A DNA stretch of 64,000 bases from Acidimicrobiales bacterium (GCA_029263195.1 JAJCXX010000003.1:50325-114324); one strand, 5' to 3'; positions 47,838 to 58,324 are shown, counted from the first letter of the stretch. Made by a program: numbers and translations. Notes: generated from the sequence alone by a model not told the origin.

Positions 47838-48871
47838 GGCTGCCAGTTGGAGAATGCATCGACGACGGGTTTGATGTCGTCGAGCATCGGGAAGAGGATC
47901 GGGCAGGTCACGCCGGCTTCGATGTATTCGGCAACCTGTTGCCGGCATTCTTCCGACGTTCCGACGGCCATCAAACTGCGGACGAGGTCGTCGGGTATCA
48001 GCTTGGCGGCTTTGCGGTAGTCGGCTTCGGTGGCCGGCCAGCCGACGATCTCCTGCACCCGATCGACCAGACCCGGATCAGCTCCGGACGCCTTCATGAT
48101 GTGAGGTTCGGTGCCGAGGTAGTAAGCCACGAGAGACTTGCCGGTGAGCATCGCCTCCTCGGGGTCATCGTCGGAGAGCGAACAGACGAGCAGTTCGGGG
48201 CGATCGATGTCGTCGATCGTGCGTCCTGATTTCTCAGCGCCGCGGCCGACTGTTGCAACCGCGTCACGTATGTAGTCGGGTGACACGATGTAGTTGAGTA
48301 CGACCCCGTCGCAAATCTCGCCGGTGAGTTCCAGCATTTTCGGTCCGGTGGCTCCGATGTAGATCGGGATGTCGCGCGGTGACTTGTCGCCGTATGCCAC
48401 GTCGAGACTGATCCGGTCGAGGTGAACGAACTCACCTTCGTAGGTGACCTCTTCCATTGTGAACAGTTGTCGAATCGCCTCGACATTTTCGCGAACCGCG
48501 GTCAGAGGTTTGCGCCGATCGACGCCGACCCGTCCGGCGATCGGCTCCCACCAGGCGCCGAGCCCCAGCATGACCCGACTCTCGCCTTCAGGGGTGAGCC
48601 CTCCCAACTCCCACATGGTGCTCCAGGTGGCGGCGATCACAGCTGGGTTTCGCGTGTAGATGGGAAGCACGCCGCTACCGATCTTCAGTGTCCTCGTCTC
48701 GGTGAGAAGCGCGCTCATGAGCACCACGCAGTCGCGGGCGAGCCTGGTGTCGGCCTGCCAGATCTCGGTGAAACCCTTTTCTTCTGCGTATTTCGCGACT
48801 TCGAGTTCGTATCGAATGTCGTGCTTGTCTTGGAGGTAGAGAGCCATGCGCTGGGTCATGTGGGCCGACAC
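47834..48871 (-). CDS. LLM class F420-dependent oxidoreductase
   Basis: [68 protein letters not shown] overlap with downstream amidohydrolase. Confidence 0.87.
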   Translation of the reverse strand: MSAHMTQRMALYLQDKHDIRYELEVAKYAEEKGFTEIWQADTRLARDCVVLMSALLTETRTLKIGSGVLPIYTRNPAVIAATWSTMWELGGLTPEGESRVMLGLGAWWEPIAGRVGVDRRKPLTAVRENVEAIRQLFTMEEVTYEGEFVHLDRISLDVAYGDKSPRDIPIYIGATGPKMLELTGEICDGVVLNYIVSPDYIRDAVATVGRGAEKSGRTIDDIDRPELLVCSLSDDDPEEAMLTGKSLVAYYLGTEPHIMKASGADPGLVDRVQEIVGWPATEADYRKAAKLIPDDLVRSLMAVGTSEECRQQVAEYIEAGVTCPILFPMLDDIKPVVDAFSNWQP

Positions 48872-48895
48872 TAGTCGCGCGCCGCTCCGGCCCTG

Positions 48896-49666
48896 TCAGC
48901 GACGTCTGGGTCCGAACTCCCGAATCTCGCGAAGCGCCCCGGCGAGCATTTCCACAGCGGCATCGAGCGCGGCCTTGCCCTCGGCGGCGGTGGCCGAGGT
49001 CGGATCGCCAATGTGGCCGTCGGGTCCGAAGTCGTCGGAGAGCCACCCGAAGCCAGAGACTCCTCCGAACCGGACGAACTCGTTGGTCTGCAGTTGCTCG
49101 GGAAGATTGGGGGAGGCCTTTGACATGTCGACGGTGTCCGGACGGAGGTGCAACATGAGCGATGTCTCGAGATGGCCGCCGTGAATACCGAGGCCCTGTT
49201 CAGTGTCGGCTGACTCACCGCCTTGATCGGGTGGGATGAACGGATGAAGCAGAAACGTCGACAGCCCATGGACTCGTCGAAGGTCTCGGCAGGCCACGTT
49301 GAGGAGTGACGAGTTGCCTCCGTGGGCGTTGAGGAACACGAGGCGAGCCGACGGCAGCCGGGCGAGGCAACGACCCAGGTCGTCGAGCATGGCGAGCATC
49401 GTGGTCGACGAAAACCAGATGGTGCCGTCCGACCACGAGTGCTCGTCAGACTTGCTGTAGGCAATCGTCGGAAGCAGCCAAAGGTCGAGTTCCTCGCCGT
49501 GGTGTTCGACCAGTGATCGAGCCGATTCGTCGGCGATCACCTGATCGGTGTTGAAGGGGAGGTGGGGGCCGTGTTGCTCGATGGCCCCGATGGGCTGGAT
49601 GAGAATCGACTCACCACTGACCAGTTCGGAGACCTGTGGAGATCGAAGGGAAGCAAAGTCGCGCAC
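48896..49666 (-). CDS. Creatininase family amidohydrolase
   Basis: ILIQPIGAIEQHGPHLPFNTDQVIADE; LVFLNAHGGNSSLL; GIHGGHLETSLML. Start proposed at GTG 49666. Confidence 0.9.
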   Translation of the reverse strand: MRDFASLRSPQVSELVSGESILIQPIGAIEQHGPHLPFNTDQVIADESARSLVEHHGEELDLWLLPTIAYSKSDEHSWSDGTIWFSSTTMLAMLDDLGRCLARLPSARLVFLNAHGGNSSLLNVACRDLRRVHGLSTFLLHPFIPPDQGGESADTEQGLGIHGGHLETSLMLHLRPDTVDMSKASPNLPEQLQTNEFVRFGGVSGFGWLSDDFGPDGHIGDPTSATAAEGKAALDAAVEMLAGALREIREFGPRRR

Positions 49667-49689
49667 AACACGACAGTAACGTCGATGGC

Positions 49690-50076
49690 ATGACCAACAC
49701 TCGCATCGAGCCCACTGGCATCGCTCCACCGGCGGCCAACTACGTTCATGCCGTGAAGTCCACCGCGACCGAACACATCCTTCATTCGTCGGGGGTCGTA
49801 CCAGCGAGCGCCGACGGCACCGTGCCTTCCGATGTGGTCGAGCAGGCCCGAACCGTGTGGTCCAACATCTCTGCGATTCTCACCGAGGCCGCGATGGAGG
49901 TCTCCGACATCGTGTCTGTCACCACCTACGTGACTCCCGGCAACGACTTGGCTGCGATTATGGCGGAGAGAGACGTTGCTCTGTCGGGCCATGTGGCCGC
50001 CTCGACGTTGGTGATCGTCCCGGAACTGGCGCAGGCGGCTTGGAAGATGGAGATATCGGTGGTGGCAGCGCGATGA
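49690..50076 (+). CDS. RidA/YjgF/UK114 family protein
   Basis: YVHAVKSTATEHILHSSGVVPASADGTVPSDVVEQARTVWSNISAILTEAAMEVSDIVSVTTYVT. Confidence 0.88.
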   Translation: MTNTRIEPTGIAPPAANYVHAVKSTATEHILHSSGVVPASADGTVPSDVVEQARTVWSNISAILTEAAMEVSDIVSVTTYVTPGNDLAAIMAERDVALSGHVAASTLVIVPELAQAAWKMEISVVAAR

Positions 50077-50639
50077 CCATGCGAGTTCTCGTAGTCGATT
50101 CGTTTGATCCGGATGGTCCCGGAGCCCATACCGCGGACGCGGCCGTGGAGGTGCTCGCCGAAGCCGGGCACGACGTGCGCAGGATCTCTCTTGTCACCGA
50201 CGAATTCACACCGTTCATGTCGACGGCCGAACGACTCGTCTACCACGACGAGGGCTCAAACATTCTCACCGACGAGGTCCGGCGATCGGTTGAGGCGCTT
50301 GCTTGGGCCGAGGGATTGTTGTTCGCCTACCCGACCGTGTGCTTCAATCCGCCGGCTCGGCTCAAGGCGTGGATGGATCGTGTACTGCTACCGGGGGTCG
50401 CCTTTGGTTTCGATGACGCCGGTCGGGTCGCACCCGGCCTCACTCACATCCGTCGCCTAGGGGTGGTCACGTCGGGTCCCCATGGCCGCATTGCCACCGC
50501 TCGGGCTCGCGATGGTGGCCGCCGCATGATCATGCGAGCGCTCCGGATGAACTGTGCCAAGACATGTCGTCGAACGTTTGTTTCGGTCGGCGGGCCCGGC
50601 GAGCACAAGGCCCTTTCCAGAAAGCTCAGCCGTTGGTGA
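50073..50639 (+). CDS. NAD(P)H dehydrogenase (quinone)/flavodoxin-like fold protein
   Basis: MRVLVVDSFDPDGPGAHTADAAVEVLAEAGHDVRRISL; AEGLLFAYPTVCFNPPARLKAWMDRVLLPGVAFGF. Confidence 0.85.
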   Translation: MTMRVLVVDSFDPDGPGAHTADAAVEVLAEAGHDVRRISLVTDEFTPFMSTAERLVYHDEGSNILTDEVRRSVEALAWAEGLLFAYPTVCFNPPARLKAWMDRVLLPGVAFGFDDAGRVAPGLTHIRRLGVVTSGPHGRIATARARDGGRRMIMRALRMNCAKTCRRTFVSVGGPGEHKALSRKLSRW

Positions 50640-51144
50640 TCGCCACGACCTCAGCCGCTGCGCTCTCGATGAAGTTCTCGAGGTCGATGCGTGACAGACG
50701 GTCGAGTTTGTAGAGCGAAACCCAATCGAACGTGGCTTCGTCGGCGCACAGCGGGAGCATGCTTCGCTTCAGGAGTTGGCGGGCCGGCTCACCTTCGAGT
50801 TGGTTGATCAGCCGCGACGAACCGTGGGTGACCACTGCGGCGAGATGCTGAATAGTTGAGAGCGGTGACGGCTGACCGGCGGTCTCCGTGCGGTCGATGG
50901 ATGGCCCGAGCACGCGCTGTATCCAGGCCAACAGCTGAGCCGGCAGTCCTCCCCACCAGATGGGAGCAACGACAACGAGCATCTGATAGTCGTCGAGATC
51001 GTCGGGACCGTGTTCGCTTCCGTCGCCGAGGCGACTCAGTTCGACTTCGTGTCCGGCCTCCATGAGTGCCTGGACGGTGCGGTCCCGAACAGCAGCGCTG
51101 TAGCTCTCCTCGACCGGATGGGCGTGAATCACGAAGATGCGCAC
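50626..51144 (-). CDS. NAD(P)H-dependent oxidoreductase, flavodoxin-like fold
   Basis: VRIFVIHAHPVEESYSAAVRDRTVQALMEAGHEVELSRL; APIWWGGLPAQLLAWIQRVLGP; start at GTG 51144 (see leaderless finding). Confidence 0.85.
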   Translation of the reverse strand: MRIFVIHAHPVEESYSAAVRDRTVQALMEAGHEVELSRLGDGSEHGPDDLDDYQMLVVVAPIWWGGLPAQLLAWIQRVLGPSIDRTETAGQPSPLSTIQHLAAVVTHGSSRLINQLEGEPARQLLKRSMLPLCADEATFDWVSLYKLDRLSRIDLENFIESAAAEVVAITNG

Positions 51145-51171
51145 GTCGCCGACCATACCTACGATGCACGG

Positions 51172-51738
51172 ATGGACCTACGAACCTGGATCAGCGCCGA
51201 CCTCGAGTCACTCGGAAATCGACTCTCCAACGGAATTCTCTCGGTCATCCCCGTCGAGCGGATGACCGAGCGTGTCGACGGTGGCGGAATCGCGCCGGTC
51301 TACATGGCCTGGCACACCGCACGTCATCACGATCTGGCCGTCAATGGTGTGCTGCGCGGTGCGGCACCGGTGCTCGACCTGTGGGCCGATCGCGTCGGTG
51401 TGACCGGTGATTCATGGCGAGGCCTGGCCGAGGCGGAGGATCTCGAACTCGTGCCCGATCTCGACGCGGGGTCGGTCAACGGCTACTTGCTGGCGGTCAT
51501 CGAGTCGACCAAGAATTGGGTATCCGACGGTGATCTGTCGGTGCTGGACTCGGTCCCCGACAGTGCGTCCGTTCTGGATTCGATCGGAACCCCGCCGGAT
51601 CGTTTCGACTGGCTCTACGGGATGTGGTCGGGTAAGCCCGGACTCTTCTACTTGGCGTGGGAAGCCATCGGTCATGGCTACAACCACCTCGGTGAACTGA
51701 CCGCCGCGAGGAACCGCATGGGGCTGAGCCCGTTCTGA
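51172..51738 (+). CDS. DinB-superfamily/maleylpyruvate isomerase-like protein
   Basis: Four-helix pattern with conserved His: YMAWHTARHHDLAVNGVLRG...AWEAIGHGYNHLGELTAARNRMG. Confidence 0.65.
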   Translation: MDLRTWISADLESLGNRLSNGILSVIPVERMTERVDGGGIAPVYMAWHTARHHDLAVNGVLRGAAPVLDLWADRVGVTGDSWRGLAEAEDLELVPDLDAGSVNGYLLAVIESTKNWVSDGDLSVLDSVPDSASVLDSIGTPPDRFDWLYGMWSGKPGLFYLAWEAIGHGYNHLGELTAARNRMGLSPF

Positions 51739-51755
51739 CACAGCCGGCCCGGGCT

Positions 51756-52637
51756 CTACCCGGTGATGCTGATGAGAGTTCCTCCGGCCAATACGAGTGA
51801 TAGGGCAACGATGAGACGGGGCGAGCGCTCGCGGGCGCCGTAGACCCATGTCGACACCACGACCACGGAAACGATCTGGGCCGCATTGGCGAGCGGGGAG
51901 ACGATCCCGACGTCGCCTTCCGAGAGAGCCCAGATCAATACCGGTAGAGCGAATCCGACCAGTGCTCCCGATACTGCCAGGTGAGGGAAAGCCCGTTTGC
52001 TGGATTGGATCAATTGCTCGCCGCGGATCAGCGCAATCAGTGCGATGAACAGTGCCCCTGACCCCAGAACAATGGTGGATGCCCACCAAACCTCGATGTC
52101 GACATCGACGGTGAACTGACGTGCCGCCACATCGCGAATTCCAAAAGCGAGGGCGGTGGTGAGTGCGAGCACGGAGCCGCCGCGAAGGAATCCACGAAGA
52201 TTTACCGGACCTCCTTCGAGGCTGACGATGACTCCGCCGGCCACGGTGAGCAGCGTCCCGACTATCACCGCCGCTCGCCACGGTTCATTTATGAACGCGA
52301 TCGCGAGGATTACCGAGAACATCGGCGCGGCACCAACGAACAACCCGGTTCGAGCGGGACCAATCGAATTGATTGCCGCCAGGAAGATTCCTTGGGAGGC
52401 GCCGGGTGCGATCGCTCCGATGAGGGCGTACCGACCAATCGACCCGGCATCGAGTCCGGCTGTGTCGACTCCCGCGATCAGGGCCGTGGTCGCGGCCACG
52501 AGTGTGGCGACCGCGATCGAGACGAAGGCTCCAATGTCGCTCGAAACCTTCGTGGCATCGAGGGCCCACCTGGAGGCCACCATGTTGAGTCCCCACAACA
52601 ACCCGGCGGCGAGGGCGAGCAGTGTCGGGAGGCTCAC
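51756..52637 (-). CDS. DMT/EamA family transporter
   Basis: Multiple TM helices; LLWGLNMVASRWAL; duplicated EamA pattern. Confidence 0.85.
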   Translation of the reverse strand: MSLPTLLALAAGLLWGLNMVASRWALDATKVSSDIGAFVSIAVATLVAATTALIAGVDTAGLDAGSIGRYALIGAIAPGASQGIFLAAINSIGPARTGLFVGAAPMFSVILAIAFINEPWRAAVIVGTLLTVAGGVIVSLEGGPVNLRGFLRGGSVLALTTALAFGIRDVAARQFTVDVDIEVWWASTIVLGSGALFIALIALIRGEQLIQSSKRAFPHLAVSGALVGFALPVLIWALSEGDVGIVSPLANAAQIVSVVVVSTWVYGARERSPRLIVALSLVLAGGTLISITG

Positions 52638-52646
52638 GGTTGGGCC

Positions 52647-53801
52647 TCAGCCAATCTGGGGGAGTACATCTTCCGCCAGTCGTGAAATCTGTTCGGAGAC
52701 TTTCGAATAGGCGTCGCCGGGCATGGCCGGGAAGAGAACCAGATTCTCGAGGCCGTCGAGATGTTCGGCGTACCAGTTGATCTGTTCGGCCACTTCGTCG
52801 GCGGTGCCGATCAGCCACGTGCGGTTCTCGAGTGATTCATCGAGTGTGGGAATCAATCCGGCCGGGGCGGGACCTCCATCGGGACCCATGTAGCCGCGAC
52901 TCCAGCCATACGGGCCGAGGAACTTCCAGAACTCGTCGTGACCCGGCTTCACCGATTCCACGGCCGCCTCATGGGAGTCCTCGACGCAAGTGTTGAGCAC
53001 GAGCATGCGCTTCTCACCCGGAGCGAGTTCGGCGCCGTGGGTCTCGGCATACACCTCGCCGAATCGCTCCCAGAAGTCGCGCATCATCTTGTAGTGCCGA
53101 TTCCACATGACCCCACCCCACCCGTTGCGCGGAACGGCCTCGAGAGTCGGGGGTGAGGTGATGGCCTGCCAGATCTCATAGGGGTGGAGTGGTCTGGGAA
53201 CGAGGCTCAACTCTTCGACGAAGCCGCCACGGTCGGGGATGCCGGAGACCGGATAGTCATAGATCTCTCCGTGGAACGAGAATGACTCGTTGTCGAGAGC
53301 GAGACGAATCACCTCCATCGACTCGTCGAATTGTCGACGGTTGAAGCGATCATCGGCAGCGGAATCGGGATTGTCGAAGGATCCGATTCGTGTTCCGAGA
53401 TTCTCGGCTTCGCGTGGAACTGTTCCCCGGCCGACACCGAGAACTCCTCGGCCTCCGGAGATGTTGTGGAGGGTGGCGAAGTCCTCGGCGAGCTTGAGTG
53501 GATGCCACTGTCCGAGAATGTTGAAGAGCATGCCGATACGAATCGCTTCGGTTCGCTCGGCGAGAATTGATCCGAGAAGCACCCCGTTTGGAACGACCTC
53601 ATAGCCCTCGAACTGGAAGTGATGTTCGGTGAGCCAGAAGGAATCGAAGCCGAGTCGATCAGCTTGGACTCCGATGTCGAGAATCTGCTCGGTGGCCCGC
53701 CAGATCTCGGCTGCGCTGTAGCGACGGTCGGTCGGCGCCGGTGGGCCGGCGCCGGCGTCGGACATCTCGACGCCGCCGAACAGAAATATGCCGGTTCTCA
53801 T
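52647..53801 (-). CDS. Luciferase-like (LLM class) monooxygenase
   Basis: DRLGFDSFWLTEHHFQFEGYEVVPNGVLLGSILAERTEAIRIGMLFNILGQWHPLKLAEDFATLHNISGGRGVLGVGRGT; start ATG 53801. Confidence 0.9.
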   Translation of the reverse strand: MRTGIFLFGGVEMSDAGAGPPAPTDRRYSAAEIWRATEQILDIGVQADRLGFDSFWLTEHHFQFEGYEVVPNGVLLGSILAERTEAIRIGMLFNILGQWHPLKLAEDFATLHNISGGRGVLGVGRGTVPREAENLGTRIGSFDNPDSAADDRFNRRQFDESMEVIRLALDNESFSFHGEIYDYPVSGIPDRGGFVEELSLVPRPLHPYEIWQAITSPPTLEAVPRNGWGGVMWNRHYKMMRDFWERFGEVYAETHGAELAPGEKRMLVLNTCVEDSHEAAVESVKPGHDEFWKFLGPYGWSRGYMGPDGGPAPAGLIPTLDESLENRTWLIGTADEVAEQINWYAEHLDGLENLVLFPAMPGDAYSKVSEQISRLAEDVLPQIG

Positions 53802-54046
53802 CCTGTGTCCTCGATTCGGGTTTGGTTCGGGTCGGGGCTCGAACGTACACCCCCCTCCCGGAAGGGCCGCGATTGTTGGTGATCGATTGAGCGAGATCAA
53901 TGACGGTGGCTGCGGGCATACCGGTCCATGATCTCAGCCTTGAAAATATTTAGTCCGCACAAACATTCATCTGTAGTGGAAAAGAGTTTCGGCATGGGGC
54001 TACTCTTCCGCCTTCGCACGATCTCCCATTTGGAGGACCAATCAAC

Positions 54047-54802
54047 ATGGCAGATCCTGGGGCCACGCCGAGTCCCACCTTGTCGTTCAATTCAATCTCG
54101 ATGGTCTTCCCTGATGGCACCGAAGCGGTGCAGGATGTGAGCTTCAGTGTCGACCGTGGGGAATTCGTCACGGTCGTCGGGCCCTCGGGTTGTGGCAAAT
54201 CAACACTTCTCAAGATCGCCTCAGGTCTCTTGGAACCAACCGGAGGCTCGGTCGGCATCGATCGCGAGAATCTCGGCTACGTCTTTCAGGATGCCACCCT
54301 GCTCCAGTGGCGAACAGTGAAACAGAACGTCGAGTTGTTGGCCGAACTTCATTCCGTCGACAAGGCCGAGCGCGGCAGGATGAGCAAGGAAGCCATCGAC
54401 CTGGTCGGACTGACCGGATTCGAGAATCACTATCCCAAGTCGCTCTCGGGTGGAATGAAGATGAGGGTGTCGCTGGCCCGGTCACTCACACGAAAGCCAC
54501 CGGTGTTTCTGTTCGACGAGCCGTTCGGTGCGGTCGACGAGATCACCCGCGAGCATCTCAACGAAGAGACGTTGGCGCTGTTCCAAAGGGAAGGCTTCGC
54601 CGGACTCTTCATCACCCACTCGATCAGCGAGGCCGTATTCATGTCGACGCGTGTGCTGGTGATGTCGGCTCGACCTGGCAAGATCATCGCCGAATTCGAA
54701 GTGCCATTCGAGTATCCGCGATCGCCGGATCTGCGCTTCGACGCCGATTTCGCCCACCTGAGTGGTGAGATCTCGGCCTCCCTGCGAGGGGCCCACGTAT
54801 GA
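54047..54802 (+). CDS. ABC transporter ATP-binding protein (NitT/TauT family)
   Basis: Walker A VVGPSGCGKSTLL; YPKSLSGGMKMRVSLARSLTRKPPVFLFDEPFGAVDEITRE. Confidence 0.95.
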   Translation: MADPGATPSPTLSFNSISMVFPDGTEAVQDVSFSVDRGEFVTVVGPSGCGKSTLLKIASGLLEPTGGSVGIDRENLGYVFQDATLLQWRTVKQNVELLAELHSVDKAERGRMSKEAIDLVGLTGFENHYPKSLSGGMKMRVSLARSLTRKPPVFLFDEPFGAVDEITREHLNEETLALFQREGFAGLFITHSISEAVFMSTRVLVMSARPGKIIAEFEVPFEYPRSPDLRFDADFAHLSGEISASLRGAHV

Positions 54803-55647
54803 GCACCGACACGGTCTCGCCGGACTCGGAGGTCCGAGTTCAGGGCCGCTCTCGTTTGAGCACGCTCCTGGCGACAGTGCTGCCGCCGATCATCTTCGGG
54901 TTCTTCATCATCGGGTTCTGGTACGCCGTCTCGTACGGCGTGCTGGACGCGGACCGAAGATTCCTGCTGGAGCCGCCCCACAAGGTCTGGCAGAAGGGCT
55001 TCGCCGACTGGGACAATTTCAGCGAGCTACTCGACGGCTTGAAATCGAGTGCCAGGGTGGCGATCCTCGGATTATCAATTTCTATCGTTCTCGGAATGAC
55101 CTTGGCCGTGGTCATGAGTCAGGCCAAGTCGATCGAACGTGCACTGTTCCCCTACATGGTCACACTGCAGGCCATACCGGTTCTGGCCATCGTGCCCTTG
55201 ATCGGGTTCTGGTTCGGATTCGGATTCAAGTCGAGGGTCGTGGTCGCAGTGATCATCTCGCTGTTTCCGATCATCGTGAACACGCTGTTCGGTCTGCAGT
55301 CTGCCGAGCGCGGCATTCACGACTTGTTCACTCTTCACCATGCGAGCCGGCTTACGCGACTTCGAAAGCTGACGTTTCCGAATGCCCTGCCGGCAATCTT
55401 CGCGGGTCTGAGAATCTCGGCGGGTCTGTCCGTGATCGGTGCCATCGTCGGAGACTTCTTCTTCGGCCAGGGCGACATCGGTGTCGGTCAGCTGCTACGG
55501 CGCTACGCCAACTTCCTTCAGGGTGAGCAGTTGCTTGCTGCGGTGATCATGTCGTCGTTGATGGGCGTGGTGGTATTTCTCGCATTCGGTTGGCTTCAGG
55601 ACAAGGTCACCGGCAAATGGTACGAACATGGCGGCCAGGATGTCTGA
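54799..55647 (+). CDS. ABC transporter permease (NitT/TauT family)
   Basis: Multi-TM; FALKLTF-type EAA region (LTRLRKLTFPNALPAIFAGLRISAGLSVIGAIVGDFF); ATGA-coupled to the ATPase gene. Confidence 0.94.
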   Translation: MSTDTVSPDSEVRVQGRSRLSTLLATVLPPIIFGFFIIGFWYAVSYGVLDADRRFLLEPPHKVWQKGFADWDNFSELLDGLKSSARVAILGLSISIVLGMTLAVVMSQAKSIERALFPYMVTLQAIPVLAIVPLIGFWFGFGFKSRVVVAVIISLFPIIVNTLFGLQSAERGIHDLFTLHHASRLTRLRKLTFPNALPAIFAGLRISAGLSVIGAIVGDFFFGQGDIGVGQLLRRYANFLQGEQLLAAVIMSSLMGVVVFLAFGWLQDKVTGKWYEHGGQDV

Positions 55648-55695
55648 GCAAGGCATCCACACGAAAACAGACCAACGAATACCCAAGGAGGGCAA

Positions 55696-56868
55696 GTGAA
55701 TCACCAAAGGAAGCGAAGGTGGCTGTCGGCCGCTGCATTGCTATTGACGCTCGGACTCGTGGCTGCGGCCTGCGGTGACGACGGAGAAACCACTGCAGCA
55801 CCAACGACCACCGCAGCGCCGGCAACCACAGAGGCGCCCGCCAGCGTCTTGTCGAACTGCGACTCACCACTCGTGATCCAGTCTGATTGGTTCCCCGAAT
55901 CGGAGCACGGAGCCTCGTACAACCTGCTCGGCGACGACTACACCGTCGACATCGAGAAGAAGATCGTCAGCGGCAGCCTTGTGGCCTCTGGTGTCGACAC
56001 CGGAATCGAGCTGGAGGTCCGCACCGGTGGACCGGCAATCGGGTTCACCCCGGTTTCGTCCCAGATGTACACCGACAAGTCGATCGATATCGGGTTCGTA
56101 TCAACCGATCAGGTCATCCTTCTCCGCGAGGCCACTCCCACCATCTCGGTGATGGCACCGCTCGATAAGAATCCCCAGATCCTCATGTGGGATCCCGAGA
56201 CTTATCCCGATGTGGAGACAATTGCCGATCTGAAGGACACCGGCGCCACGATCAATGTGTTCGGTGGTGGAACCTTCATCAGCGTGTTCACCAACGAGGG
56301 CATCTTGTCCGAGGATCAGGTTGATCCGTCCTACGACGGCTCGCCGGCTCGGTTCATTGCCGAAGGTGGAGCAATCGCTCAGCAGGGCTTTGCCTCGGCC
56401 GAGCCTTACAACTACGAGAACGTCTTCACCGACTGGGGCAAGCCAGTTGCCTTCCAGCTGGTTCACGATGCCGGTCTCGAGCTCTACTCGCAGACCCTCG
56501 CTATTCGTGAAGCGGATCTCGCTGACATGACTCCGTGTCTCGAGCAGTTCATCCCGGTGGCCCAGCAGGCTGCAGTCGACTTCTACGCATCGCCCGACCG
56601 GGCCAACGCGATCATCGTCGACGCAGTATTGCAGTACGCCGATTTCTGGCAGTACGACGATGCTCTGGCGGCCTTCTCGGTGGCGACTCAGAACGAATTG
56701 GGTCTCGCCTCCAATGGTCCCGACAGCACATTGGGCGACATGGTGACCGAGAGAGTTCAGGGTGTGATCGACAAGATCGCCGCAGCTGACCCGGCCGCTC
56801 CGGAGGGACTCACGGTCGACGACATCATGACCAACCAGTTCATCGATCCGAGCATCGGCTTGCCGTAA
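55696..56868 (+). CDS. ABC transporter substrate-binding lipoprotein (NMT1/THI5-like)
   Basis: GTG start with AAGGAGG; lipobox LVAAACG; PLVIQSDWFPESEHGASYNLLGDDY. Confidence 0.9.
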   Translation: MNHQRKRRWLSAAALLLTLGLVAAACGDDGETTAAPTTTAAPATTEAPASVLSNCDSPLVIQSDWFPESEHGASYNLLGDDYTVDIEKKIVSGSLVASGVDTGIELEVRTGGPAIGFTPVSSQMYTDKSIDIGFVSTDQVILLREATPTISVMAPLDKNPQILMWDPETYPDVETIADLKDTGATINVFGGGTFISVFTNEGILSEDQVDPSYDGSPARFIAEGGAIAQQGFASAEPYNYENVFTDWGKPVAFQLVHDAGLELYSQTLAIREADLADMTPCLEQFIPVAQQAAVDFYASPDRANAIIVDAVLQYADFWQYDDALAAFSVATQNELGLASNGPDSTLGDMVTERVQGVIDKIAAADPAAPEGLTVDDIMTNQFIDPSIGLP

Positions 56869-56880
56869 CGCTCAGTGAAT

Positions 56881-56922
56881 AGGGCCGGCGCCGTTCCCGA
56901 CGGAATGGCGCCGGCCCTTTTC
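56881..56922. terminator. Rho-independent terminator, 12-bp perfect stem, likely bidirectional between convergent genes
   Basis: AGGGCCGGCGCC-N14-GGCGCCGGCCCT followed by TTT on plus strand. Confidence 0.9.
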
Positions 56923-56948
56923 GCGCACTGAGGTCAGTGACGAGCCGA

Positions 56949-58178
56949 TCAGCTCCGGTGTACCACGACCGTTTGATCGGCTGATGCCACCAGACGGCCG
57001 GCTCGGTAGGTGCGCCTCGACATGGGGGCGTCAGCAATGGCGGCGCGAATCGAAGAAGTGTCGATGGCCACGAAGTCAGCGGGATCTCCAATGCTGACAG
57101 TGACTGTGGGCAGACCCATGACCCGACGCACGTTGTTGCTCACGAGGTCGTAGGCCTCGTCGGGCAGCCGATGTCCGGCCATGATCATGAGAGCGGCGGT
57201 TTCGAGTGGGTCGCTGCGGCCGACCGGGTTGAACGGGTCCTGGACGTTGTCGGCACCGGCCGCCACAGTCACCCCGGCGTTGAGGAGTGCTTCCACGGCA
57301 GTGAGCCCGCGAGGAGTGGCTGTCGGGTGAGACCGGCCCTGCAGAAACAGGTTGGTCTGGGGAAGAGTGACGATGGAGATCCCGGCTTCTGCCACTTCGG
57401 CCGACACTTCGGCCTGCGTCTCCTTCGAGTGCATTCCCAACGAAACGCAGTGGCTTGCGGTCACCGGGTACTCGAAGCCCGTGTCAATGACCTGCCGGGC
57501 GAGATACCGCAGAAGCTGCACGGAAGGATCAAGTGTCTCATCGGTGTGCAAGTCGATTCCGATGCCGGCCTCGGCGGCGAAGGCCAGCGCCTGCCGTGTC
57601 ATCGTCTGGCCGTCGGGATCGAGGTGGGGTGCGCCACCCACCAGATCGACACCAATCTCGAGTGCTTCGGTCAGAGCAGCACGATTCACCGCACCGTCGG
57701 CTCCGGTCATCGGGCTGTGGGTCAGGGCCACGATCTGAACATCGAGCAGGCCCTCGAACCGCTCACGGGCCTCGCGGACCGCGAGAACGCTGCTAACCCC
57801 GGTATCGGATCCGACGTTCACATGGGTTCTCACCGCGGTGACTCCGTGAATCAACAGGAGATCCATGGCTCGGGTGGCGCGCTCGACGGTGTTTTCGTAG
57901 GTGAACTCACCGGCATCGGATGCCGTTACCCAGGCCTCGATGGCCCCCGTGAGGTCGCCAGTCGGATTCGGGACCCGTTCGGCGGTGAGGGCCTTGTCGA
58001 TGTGGGCGTGGGGCTCCGCCATCGCGCCCAGCAGGAGCCAGTCGGATAGTTCATCGATCGGCACGTCGGGGGAGTAGCTGCCACCGGCCGGGTTGATCGC
58101 ACTGATGGCGCCATCGGTGATCTCGATGTCGATCGGTCGACCGTCTGCTGTTGTGGCGTTCCGAAGAACCTTGTCCAT
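56949..58178 (-). CDS. Cytosine deaminase-like amidohydrolase
   Basis: LLGAMAEPHAHIDKALT; GIDLHTDETLDPSVQLLRYLA; TASHCVSLGM; VTVAAGADNVQDPFNPVGRSDPLETAALM. Confidence 0.88.
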   Translation of the reverse strand: MDKVLRNATTADGRPIDIEITDGAISAINPAGGSYSPDVPIDELSDWLLLGAMAEPHAHIDKALTAERVPNPTGDLTGAIEAWVTASDAGEFTYENTVERATRAMDLLLIHGVTAVRTHVNVGSDTGVSSVLAVREARERFEGLLDVQIVALTHSPMTGADGAVNRAALTEALEIGVDLVGGAPHLDPDGQTMTRQALAFAAEAGIGIDLHTDETLDPSVQLLRYLARQVIDTGFEYPVTASHCVSLGMHSKETQAEVSAEVAEAGISIVTLPQTNLFLQGRSHPTATPRGLTAVEALLNAGVTVAAGADNVQDPFNPVGRSDPLETAALMIMAGHRLPDEAYDLVSNNVRRVMGLPTVTVSIGDPADFVAIDTSSIRAAIADAPMSRRTYRAGRLVASADQTVVVHRS

Positions 58179-58324
58179 GGTGTCTCCTTGGTCTGACATT
58201 GCAATCCAGGCACGCGCTGCGCTCACCCCGGCAGATGCCGCTTCGAGTCGAAGGGGACAGACGCGAAAGTAGTCGATCCTGTCTGTGGCGTAGTAGCTCG
58301 CTCGGTGTCTCTTAGGATCGAGCC

